From Zhengitettix transpicula (Eukaryota; Arthropoda; Insecta; Orthoptera; Tetrigidae), in the NCBI GenBank assembly GCA_037074705.1, contig CM073590.1, positions 2,292,001 to 2,356,000 on the forward strand: a DNA stretch of 64,000 nt, read 5' to 3'. Within the stretch, counting starts at the first letter, position 1. Each line of letters begins with the position of its first letter. Below the pieces are notes generated by a model. The model searched no databases. It was given only the letters and a program-made list of their open reading frames with translations, and had not been told where the DNA came from. A program made the position numbers and the translations under genes. Positions 48,472 to 59,000 of the stretch are shown here, in pieces.

Positions 48472-48690
48472 TTTAATGTAGGAAAATTTTGTTTTCATAC
48501 CAATGTCAAAGTAAAAAACGGAAAAGATTTAAACCGGCGTTGTAATCATTATGTTGTCTTGTTATCAAACAAAAGTCGAGAACTCTTCGGCTTGATAGAT
48601 CTTAAACAAGGACGGATGATTCCAAAAGAAAACCAACCTTTATAAATAACTGTTAAGTAGAACTTTGTCCAATATTTGGGAATTTAAAAA
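48472..48690 (+). repeat. Direct repeat, downstream copy
   Basis: Second copy of the block at 47443-47745, about 1 kb downstream in the same orientation, with an internal deletion between CTTGATAGATCTTAAAC and AAGGACGGATGATTCC. Either an ancient segmental duplication or two insertions of one unknown repeat. Confidence 0.75.
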
Positions 48691-49286
48691 AAATATTAAT
48701 TGATAATCAGAATTCGTCATATAAATATGTGATCAGAAAGAATAGGAGAATGTACCTGCAAGAGGTTTGTATACGATTGTTCAAGACATGGTAAAGTAGG
48801 AACTAGCAGAAACTATATTTAAACTTGTTGAGTTGCATACATGGAATGGTGCTTTATGATGCCGGTTAACTAGGTATTATTGCATGCTGACGCCTAATAA
48901 TTACACAGTGCTGCGAGACGGAGGTAACGCAACCGCACGCCTCATTACGGAGCCTAATTGCGAGAACCGAGCCATTCTCTCCTTCATTCGCTTCCAGGAA
49001 ACACGCGCATTTCGCACTACATTTTTTGTAGGGCCCTTGTAAATTACACTGAGTACCGTTATCAGTAATTGAATAGAGTTTTTGTTTTAAGGGTATGGTG
49101 GGGCATTTATACAGAAGAAGTTTTATGCGTAATAACTCATACACCCGTAAGAGTGTAATTATATAATATTTATATATCCTTTAAAGAAAACCACTTTACT
49201 ATACATCTTATAAAAATCCTCGCCACTACTTTGCAGTTATAGTATAAATACAACTAACCTTAAAGAGACGGCGAAGGAATGTGTCC
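48691..49286. other. Spacer with a GC-richer island
   Basis: Bases 48885-49030 are markedly GC-richer than the flanks. The minus-strand frame across it (92 codons, 48866-49144) is not recognisable. TAATT boxes flank the island, so a conserved non-coding element is conceivable. Confidence 0.3.
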
Positions 49287-49478
49287 CAAGCAAAACGACG
49301 ATTGTTTATTGCGTGGGTGATTATTGAAAGTTAATGACAGCCGAAATGCATACCTCTGTTCCATAGTAAAATGTTTAAGCTACAAGCAAAACGACGATTT
49401 TTTATTGCGTGGGTGATCATTGAAAGTTAATGACAGCCGAAATGCATACCTCTGTTCCATAGTAAAAATTTAAGCTTC
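49287..49478 (+). repeat. Two-unit tandem repeat, 96-bp period
   Basis: CAAGCAAAACGACGATT starts at 49287 and 49383. Units include TTATTGCGTGGGTGAT, AAAGTTAATGACAGCCGAAA and CATACCTCTGTTCCATAGT, and differ at about five positions. No relation to the 7113-7480 repeat despite the same period. Confidence 0.93.
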
Positions 49479-52400
49479 ACAAGGGCAAAATTATGCTTTA
49501 AGGATGCATATCACATTAATACGAGCGTTCGTCAAAACTAAACCATCTAACAATACTCGCTAAAAGTGTCATTTAAGTAACGAAATAACTTAAACTGCCT
49601 CTAGAGCCGTTGGCAACAGCCTCGAGATTTTGCCCGGAATTTATATCCTGTGAGACACTGAGTGACAATTACTTGCATTATCATCTCATAAAACAGTCAA
49701 TTTAAGATGACTTTGTATGTGCCTAATAAGATTGAAATTAATTGTTGGTTTGTGATGCTAACTGCTGATACTACTGCGGTTATAGGGTTTTTAATTACCA
49801 AATAAAACGGTCAAAGCAATAAATAACACACATCGACCTTCCTACAGTCTAACTCCATTTTTGTGCACTTCTATTTTTAATTTGACTATAGAGTTTCGTT
49901 CAATACTTGAAACCAGTTATGAAGCGAAATTGTATGAAATGTAAACATAAATTATTTCGATAACTCTGTATAAACGTAAACAGATTGAAACTGGTAGAAC
50001 AGAAGTGAGCTGAGGAGTTTAATAATCAGAGATTTTGAGGAAATTTTTCTATACTATTGTACCATCTCTTTGTTATAATTTTCGAAATGATTTTGGTGGT
50101 GTAACTGGACAAATTTTCGTCGAGTCCTCGGATTATAATAGGTAAATAACCTATTCATTATACGAGGTGGGAACGAAATTATTCCGCTGAATAATTATAG
50201 ATTTTTTTTATTTAGTACAAACATTTTATCTACTTTGGATGCTAAAACGCAATACATAAGACCAAGGAATTTCCTTCGAGGCAAAAAATTGTTTCGTAAA
50301 CATAACTTGATTTGCCAAGGAGGCACTGAAAGCTATTTAGTAACTACAAATATTTCGAAATTTCATTTATCGTTTTATTTAACGTTTCACTTGTGTCCAG
50401 AATCTGACCTTACACGGTGGCTCCTCTATACTGTTCAGGAATATGACAAAAAATACCGATTTAGAATTCGAGTGCTTAGCTGGCTATACTACTGCTACAA
50501 TTTACAAACTAGCACTGTTTCCCAGCAAGGTCAAAAACAGAGGTTTGTTCTAAATCTAAATCCAATGAGAACTCTGGCATGGCCCCACAAAGCAGTATTG
50601 TTCTAATTCACGAGGAACACACTATTACGAATTGCAATTTTGCCTTAGTAAAATAGCTCTGTTCAGAGAATTTCAATAGGAAAAAATATATTTATTTATA
50701 CAATATGCACTTACTTTGAAAAACTTGTTGCAATCTGGATTATTTTTTTAATGTTCAAGACGTTAACTGTTCATTATTGAAACAGAAGCTTTCTATACCC
50801 TTGTACTATAGCCACCCGAGGGTCAAAGTGTTATAATTTAATGTGTGTTGTCTTGGCTGTTATTTTTTTCATTTTCAGAGCCTGTACATTCCTGATTTTA
50901 GACATTTTCTTCGACAATAAACAAGTCCGTAAACCATTCCACTTATGTATAATAACTGTGCCAATTAATGTAACATAGCCATAAGTCAGAATTTATTAAT
51001 TAAATTTTAGATATAATACAGAAAAAAGTTTCCTCCCTATGACCAGGATCTCTTCAGTTACACCTAAAATGTAATAATGAAACTGGCAATAGTTGACTTC
51101 CAGACACATAAATAAATTTAGTATAACATGATTACTTACACAATTAACAAAATATGGATTGTATGGATATCATCTATTAAACAACATCCAGGGTCCTTAC
51201 ATTTATTATATTAATATTAATACAAATTTATAAATTTTATTTATAACTGTTCTAATTTTTTATACACATCCGCCATCATTAATTGTACAAAAACATGGTC
51301 AGTCACAATTATCTGGTTTGAAAAATCAATTTAATGAATATGTACAACGTTCTTTCCCAACGCATTGACTTGCTATGTAGTAGAGTTTGTATTCCATGAG
51401 TAGGCTATCTTGTTTTGTGGGCACTCTTATGGTGGGTGAGTGAACGCGGCCGCTTTCTACCCTTGGACTGTGTTGTGCCAACTTTCCAAGGACGGCGAGC
51501 TGTTCTTGGAACGTTTGTTAGCACTGAAAGTCAGCAAGGTTTCCAGTGTTTGAAGTTCACAGCTGTAGATACGGCAGGGAAAGACATTGTCTTGGGTACA
51601 TTGCCAACCGGTAGGGTGGCACTTGTTAAATAAAAACGTGTTTAAGTTGATAACGAGTTTTGGTTTTACGTAAGCTCATCAAAAGTAAACAACGTTATAT
51701 CCTGAAATAGAAGAATGGAGATAAAACGTCTTGCAAAACCGAAAACTCGTGGTAACAACTGGAATACAGAAACCAGTCAGTTTCATGTCTAACTTGGTAA
51801 GTTTAGGATAGTCGATCCCTTCAAAAATTCGACTGCTGAAATGATGAAACCATTTTGAGCATCGTATTCTGTGACACAAGTAGAAATCGAAATATCATCA
51901 TGAAACTGCATGGATTATTCAACCACCAAAATTGTCCGGCTTCAAGGCCTACCTAAATAACGTTGCTATATTCCTGTTCCTACTTAATGAGTATTGGCCT
52001 TAAAAGCGTACAAAAAACTACCAATTTGTCTCATTAAATATCGTATTTAGAAGTGCTATCCAAGCACATTCTGTACATTCAGTCTGTTCCAGTGCCTCCA
52101 TTAACTAACAAAATTAATGACAATTAGTTGTTATTTAAAACATATGAGATGCACAGATTCTTGGAAGCAGATTCACTGATCCCCTTTAAATACTGCATTT
52201 TACTTTTCTTGTAATCGTCGCTCATGAATAATTTGACACATACATTCATTCCACTTAATTCCTAGAGTAAGAATCTTTTTCTGAACATATTGACTAATAA
52301 ATTGAAAAAAAGATAAATCCTTTACCTGTCTGCTAAATTCTTTATCAAAGTTTTACGTAAGGAAATATCAATTTCGAACTTTGCATAGGCTTGTACAAAT

Positions 52401-52852
52401 TGAAGGCTCAGGTGGCTCAGACTGTCGTCTGAGTTAATATTTGTTATGTTGGAGGACAGAAGGAAGGTCCATAACAAGCTAACACGTTTAACGGGAATAA
52501 CAAGTCCTGAGTTCCATAACATCCTACATAACTTGGGCTATCCTGCCATGAAACGTGATTTCATGAAATCATAGATTTGAAATTTGACAATGATGTGTTA
52601 ATATTAAAAGTATAGTTAATCGGGTTTTCCACTGTTTAAGAGAAAGAAAGATTTAGACGTTTCGAACAGTAAAAATAACTCAGTACAACGTAAGAAAAGA
52701 AGAATAGGAATCAGAGCTGGACATATGGGCATACGAGTCCGAACACTCTTTAGAGAAATAAACTTACTGATTTCATTGTATTTCATAGAGATGGCTATCG
52801 AATCCCACACATCGGATGCGAAGAATCCTAAAATTACTACATTGAAAAAAAC
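49479..52852. other. AT-rich stretch; two unassigned frames
   Basis: A 123-codon frame (50235-50606, plus) and a GC-richer 72-codon frame (51415-51633, plus) are the most notable. The latter ends with its stop inside TAAATAAAA, so an AATAAA signal overlaps the stop. Neither product is recognised and no splice signals are convincing. Confidence 0.4.
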
Positions 52853-53464
52853 TATGTTGTCCATGTTCCTCCCCACGGGCTGTCGCCTTAACGTGGCGGT
52901 GAGGTTTGCGGCTCCGATGACCCTGAAAGCTATGCTGGCGGGAGTTTTACTCCTGTTAGGGCCACCCAAGCCAGACAGGTCGGGTAGGAGACACAAAGAA
53001 CAGTCCACTGGTCCTCCAGGTTGGAGGTTGATCATGGGGCTAACAACTCCATATCGGAAAAACTCTATTGTTACGAAACTCAAAGATAATAGCCGGATTG
53101 ATGAAACCGAGGAACGAACCAAACGAAAAAATTATATGTACATTGCAACCTGGAATGTCAGAACATTAAACAAACCTGGAGCTCTACATGGACTCAAACA
53201 ACAGATGGTTGGCCCATGTAGAGCGAAAGTCAGAAGACAAGGTTGTCAAAAAGATCTACAAAGGAAATCCAGGCTGCAGAAGGTGCAAAGGGAGACCACG
53301 AAAACGATGGATGGACGATGTGGAGGACGACTTACGAAAGATGTGTGTTAGAAGATGGAGGAAACAAGCAGAGGACCGGCAAGATTGGGGTATGATCGTT
53401 AGCGAGGCAAAGGTCCTACAAAGACTGTAACGCCGAGAAGTAGTAATAGTATGGTGACCATGTT
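52853..53464 (+). mobile_element. Internally deleted LINE (5' end joined to 3' end) with target-site duplication
   Basis: Element body 52868-53449, flanked by TATGTTGTCCATGTT (52853-52867) and TATGGTGACCATGTT (53450-53464), a 15-bp duplication with two mismatches. The 5' part is a LINE leader (CCACGGGCTGTCGCC...) followed by the start of an endonuclease, NYMYIATWNVRTLNKPGALH (TWNVRT is the conserved N-terminal box). It then switches frame near 53190-53200 to a LINE C-terminus: NNRWLAHVERKSEDKVVKK, GRPRKRWMDDVEDDLRKM, EDRQDWGMIVSEAKVLQRL and a stop at about 53428, then a TAGTAATAG tail. The rest of the endonuclease and all of the RT are missing. It is a non-autonomous derivative of the LINE type whose C-terminus also occurs at 36406-36609. 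The 208-codon frame 52725-53351 fuses flank and leader and is not a gene. Confidence 0.85.
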
Positions 53465-55183
53465 ACACTTTTCATGTACGAAATATGTTACGTGAAATTA
53501 CATGTACTCATTGATATCGATGTGACGACAATAATGAGGCCCGTATATGAATTCAATATTCTCATTCTAATTGTGTTGCAGCAATCCGAAGATGATTCAA
53601 TCATTTTTGTCCTTAAACGATTGATTGTAAGGCATCTAAAAAATCCACTTCACTTGCTATTAGTCGCTGTGCATGTGCTGCAATGCTACTCGAATTGCTC
53701 AACTCACGGAACTGCGACAGCGTCTTACACATGAGATGTGGTAACGCTCACAGAACCGAATGTGACAAGGTCACAACAACTCATAACTTTGGATTTTAAC
53801 ATTCAGCCAGGTAGAACAGATAACACGTATTGTGAGAATCACATTGTGTAGGCCTAGGTGGTTAAAAGTATGTTCAAACAAAAACCATATCGCAATTTAC
53901 AAGTATTGAGGGTAGAGTTCCCTTGGATAAGTCAAGTCGGCCAATTACTGTCTTTGTTTTTCGTATAAATCTATAAATCATTGAATGATCAGAAGGGAAT
54001 TTCATTCAAGATCAACTGGAACAGCTTTGAGCGATAAGGAAACCTTACATTTTGGAATGTTACAGCAAGGATTTGCTCCAAAAATTTTCGAACCACAATT
54101 TTAATATTACCTAACAATATTATGGGAGAGCAATCTCACTTTCCGCATACTCATATTACCTGTTTACGCAGTCAATATTTCATTTCACTGCGACATTTTA
54201 CATTGTGTGATTCCCTTTTTCCGATGATCGTTTCGTCAATTTTCACTCTCTTAAAAAAATGTTATAAACTAATTCAATAAAAGATTTCTACTGGTGTAAC
54301 AAACAAGAATTGGGCAGTCGGCCAAAAGAGCTTACTTAAATAGTAAAACCCAGCGTTAGCTGATCCGCTCTTTCATATCACTAAATTTAATTTCTCATTT
54401 TAAACTTGTGTAAATAATAACCCCGTGTATTGAATATTTCAAGAGATACCGAAGAAAGATAGTTCAGCCGATAAAGGTGATCCTGTTCTCAATATAGACG
54501 TATTAATATATCTTGAATATATAGTAAAAACGTTCTGTCTCGCTGAAATTTGTGTCTATTTAAATCTGTAGTTCCTGATATTCCATAGAATAATTTTAAT
54601 ATCTCCTCTTATTAACTATTTATTAGTTGAATCGTTTACTATTGTTGAGAGCCTTCATAAATGCGTCAATTTTAGTAATGAAGAATGCTTGTAAGCAAAA
54701 ACGAATATTATTTCGTATTACCACACCATGCATTAATACTTCGGTTCAACTGCAGCACTGAACTTAAGCAAAAGTTATTCCGGAAATTTCAAAATCGCAC
54801 GCTTCCAGGAAAAGCACACTTCTATAAATTTTCAATTTACGGAAATAAACCATCATTGGACGCTGCTTTAAGAGTAAAGTATGAAGTTATTAATTAGAAT
54901 ACATTACTCAGACGTAATTAACTCAGAAGCATGATACTTTAATGTATAGAAAAATAGTTAAAGATAAAAACATAACAGAAAACATTTAAATAAAGGTATA
55001 ACTTCACTTACATGTGATATCGACGAAATAACAACTAAATACGTCTACGACGCCTGCGTTCTGGCGCGTGTCGTTTAATAAGTTCTGAGGACCATTATTA
55101 CACACTCGGCGATTTTTATCGCGGAAGTAAAATTATCGTCGAACTATTCTCAGTTGAGAGTGCTGTGAACAGTGTAGTTCGAA
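53465..55183. other. AT-rich spacer, nothing recognised
   Basis: Frames of 86 and 70 codons without motifs. One TAGGCCTA octamer at 53849-53856. Confidence 0.5.
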
Positions 55184-55381
55184 ATGAACAAAGAGAAGAT
55201 TCTAGAATTACTGTTATTTCGTCGGCGAATGATAAGACAAAAGCGATTAATTTGGGTTTATCCAATTAATGAAAGAGAGGAGGTTGGAGCTTCCTACACG
55301 CTGTTTGAAGAGTTGAGGCAGGGTGACGCGAAATATGTTCAGGGTTTTATCCCAGAACACAGGTCTTTCTTGAATAATTGA
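55184..55381 (+). pseudogene. PIF/Harbinger-like transposase N-terminus, truncated
   Basis: The 65-codon frame reads MNKEKILELLLFRRRMIRQK, RLIWVYPINEREEVGASYTL, FEELRQGDAKYVQGFIPEHR. The order RRR-rich segment, WVxPINxxRExxGxxxTLFEELRxxDxKF matches the N-terminal region of HARBI1-like (Harbinger) proteins. It stops at 55379-55381, before any catalytic residue. GC-richer sequence continues to about 55720 with frames on both strands (e.g. RATTQADVRDNFISEI at about 55590-55640, reminiscent of the C-terminal VRDxF region), which would fit an internally deleted element, but that part is weak. Confidence 0.6.
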
Positions 55382-55756
55382 AATAGGAATTTCATTATCT
55401 ATAATGTCATCCAAATTATTCATATTCGAAAAATGCACAAAAAATGACAGGAAAGATAGGATAGCAAAAAAACATTTCCATACAAGAATGAAAATAACTC
55501 CAGCGGTAGAAAAACCGCCCTTTGTGCAAACATGCATTGGGTTGGCCACTTGTACAAGGTGGCGATAAATTTGTCGTCGAGCAGCAGCGACACAGAGCAA
55601 CTACTCAAGCTGACGTCCGCGACAATTTCATCTCCGAAATTATTTTCGCCCATTGTGCAAAATGTTATTCACTTCAATGGACTACTGCGGTTCCAACGAC
55701 AGCGATTAATTTTCAACGTGTTTGTAACGGATCTTAGTATTTATGAAAAAAAACAA

Positions 55757-55831
55757 CTGATGAAAGCAACACGGTTTGTAGAAACATCACGTGGTGTGTA
55801 TTTTATCACCTAATTTTGTCTGTTTATTGCA
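55757..55831 (+). mobile_element. PLE 3' end with canonical hammerhead-like core
   Basis: CTGATGA (55757-55763), then AAGCAACACGGTTTGTA with stem GCAA/TTGT, then GAAAC (55781-55785), then TGGTGTGTATTTTATCACC and TTTTGTCTGTTTATTGC. This is the family end also seen at 63437-63530, here with an intact CUGAUGA and GAAA. No PLE coding lies upstream. Confidence 0.65.
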
Positions 55832-55836
55832 GCTTC

Positions 55837-56094
55837 AGTGTCTGTTCGATAATTTTAAACTAAAAAACACGTTTTATATGTTCAACAGTAAATGTACAGC
55901 TTGTGAGAAATAGCAAGCCTTATGAGATGCGCAATTGACGGAAAAGGTGTATGGGAGTATTGTTAAGTGTCTGTTCGATAATTTTAAACTAAAAAACACG
56001 TTTTATATGTTCAACAGTAAATGTACAGCTTGTGAGAAATAGCAAGCCTTATGAGATGCGCAATTGACGGAAAAGGTGTATGGGAGTATTGTTA
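55837..56094 (+). repeat. Perfect 129-bp tandem duplication
   Basis: Unit 55837-55965 (starting AGTGTCTGTTCGATAATTTT) is repeated without any difference that I can see at 55966-56094. It begins a few bases after a PLE 3' end. Perfect identity means a very recent duplication or an assembly artefact. Confidence 0.95.
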
Positions 56095-59000
56095 AGAAGG
56101 AACTGCCACTTGGAGGGAAGCTGCCGAAATGCTACCATCATTGATAAGCACATTCAAGCGGCAAAGTCTTTTTACAACACCATCTACTTATCATCTTTTA
56201 ACTATTAAGAATGGGTTTTTTGACGTACAACAACTCCTGAACTGAACGTAATATATTTCCTTGCGTCAGCGTGTTTCACAATAGCTTTTACACTACTGTA
56301 TTGCCGTAACAATAGTTCGTGTTAAACTGATTTCCGAAATCGTTCAAATATAACCCCCGGTTACTGGGCGACTGCTCAATTTATATTATGACGACTAGCG
56401 ACTTCTCTCCAGCTACAATATGTTGGAAAATTTAATAATATTCTATTAATTGGGGGGAAAACTTTCCAGCCAGCGCAAAGGATACTAAAATAATGGAGGG
56501 GATTAAAAAATCTCATTTTCGACAGAAGGCAAGTCTAGACAAAAGGTGTTTGATATTTCAGTAACAGATTTTTAAACGTCTACACAATAGCGGATAACGC
56601 ATAAAAGTTACAATATTTCTCAAAAATGTCTTTCAAATATACTCCGAATATTTGTTACTTCTGTCACGTAAATGCCGAATGTAACTCAGGACTTGCCCGT
56701 GCTTTTCTGAAATTTTAAAATCGTTTGTATTTAGATGATTAATTAATACCTACAATTATCTTAGAAAGTGTTTATGGCACTAATTGTATCGGTAATTGTT
56801 TTTTTCCCTTATAGCTCCAAGTTAAGGCTATTGAAATGACATGTCACATTCGTTATTAAAACTAAATCACAGAGTATTTTCTGGTTTTAAAGTATCTCAG
56901 TGTCATTTTTTAATTTCTTGGGAGAATATGGATATATTTCCGCAAACGAATTTGTAAGTCCTCGCGATCGACTGGTTGAGCACCCTGGTCTATATTGTTA
57001 CTTTACTGATGTATTCCCTGAACGTGTACAATTATTAGCAAAAAAATACCTATTAGATCATGTCCCAAATTTTACCCTGCTTATTTTCAAATGTCTGATA
57101 TAAAAAACGAATACGTTGCAACTATGTTTATCTTTAGGAAGAACAATAATCCGAAGGTGTGATATATCAGCCTTGAACGACTAGTGAAAGATCATTATGT
57201 GTTTGGATGACGTATCTAAATATTACTAGTGGTTGGATCTAAGAAGCGAAGGATTTTGTTGACTTTGAGCGAGCTGCTACATAGAGTTTTGCTCTTGGTA
57301 AATTATTACCCGGTAGTGGCGGGATATTTTAGAACTGTATCGAGGTCGGTGATAGCATAAGCAAACAAATCTGGTACAAGTGCCGCAATATTTCAAGCAT
57401 CGCTGTGAGAATCTCAAGAGTGCTTCTCAGCACTTACGAGAATGGCGATTGTTATGCTTCAGTAGGCTAAACTGGTCTTGGGTTCGAGGTCGTCGACCCC
57501 GGCACAAACTAGCGATTCAGACCGTCTTTTCTAGTGTGACACACTTGATAATTATTATAATTCTTACCTTACAACAGAGGTTAATATAATTTCCAACTTT
57601 TGCAATAATCAAGAATGCAGTCTTTCTCGGTGTAATAAAATCTACTCTACCTTCTAACCGACTGAAAAGATGTATGCGTGCCGTTTCAATGGTGTCCACA
57701 GTCGTCGTATTTTAGAGAATACTTTATTCTAACTTATGACATACTTTGGGTCAGAGTTCCTTGTCATATTACAAAACTAGAAAGCAGCGGTACATGACTC
57801 GACGATATTAAACCATAGAGCAGGTGTTAATGTCCATTTGTTTATAAAATTAGCCCAAAATACGAGTGTAGCAAAATGTAAGCTAACTCGCACAAGAATA
57901 CAAAAATAGTATACATTTCTGCAACAATAAACTTGAATATTTTTCACTTATTTTAAGAACGATGTGAATGTGGGAGTGTATTGTAGTAAAATTATTACGA
58001 GAATGCACTGAACGGTAAACTATGTCATAGGTGACACGAGCCCCAATTTTGGATGGCTGGGTGAAGGATTATGATAACAAGGTCGGTAAGCAGAGTGGAA
58101 CCATTCATAACATCTGGCACGCGCTCTATGAGCGACCGGCTTTTTTCTCTCGAGGTTGGCAGTCCCTCAAGGTCAATGGCTTCCGCCTTCTTCCTCAGCC
58201 CCTAAAAAAATCTGTGACTAAGTATATATTAACGCCTTCTAGACCTACAGAAATAAAGAAATTAAAAAAAAATGTTGCGAAGAACGCCTATGAATAAAAA
58301 TAATTGGCAATGGCTATGTTTGGACCTGTTTGTTAAATGTTGATATTAATAAATTAATCAAAATATAGCTTACCAGTTAGCATGGATACAATTTGACAAT
58401 ATTTAAAACACATAATGATCATATAGACATAAATCTGTGAAATTCAAAAGAAAATGGATTATTCAATGTCTGGTCCCAGCATTAACCCTTGCACAACGAA
58501 TCTAAAAGCAATATGTGAAAGATGGAAATGCCGCAAAGGAGAATATTAAGGAAATTACTGCAAATTCTTACGCAGATCGTACATGTAATTCGCCGCTCCT
58601 GGGAAAACGTATCAGTAAGTATTATAACGTCTAAATGACAGCGAACAGGGCATTTATCATGACATAAACTATTTAACAAAGCTATTAAATACTACCTATT
58701 ACATAAATTTTTGTGCTTACATAATAGGTGAAGTGAAGCTATAGTAATAGACCAGCATTGCTTACGTATATCTTTGAGGAATGGAAGGACGGGAAATGGG
58801 GTGGCTGTTAACGAAGGCGAAGGAAGGCTGATTCATAATAATATGGACTGATGTAGAAAAAAAGATTAGGAAAATAAAAAAATTGATTGAGAAGAGTACC
58901 CAAAATTCCATTTCTGGAAAGGAAACGTTCAAAGTGTCCGATGGTTAGATAGACACTCGTCTCATTGGTACCAATATACGAAATAATGTGAAAGAGAAAT

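Noticed and set aside
50235..50606. 123-codon plus-strand frame as a gene
   Set aside because: No motif, ordinary AT-rich composition and no neighbouring exon-like sequence.
52616..53122. 168-codon minus-strand open frame
   Set aside because: Antisense shadow of the deleted LINE leader and its flank; no motif.
58031..58297. 88-codon frame with raised G+C as a gene
   Set aside because: Product not recognised and no supporting context; left within the spacer description only.
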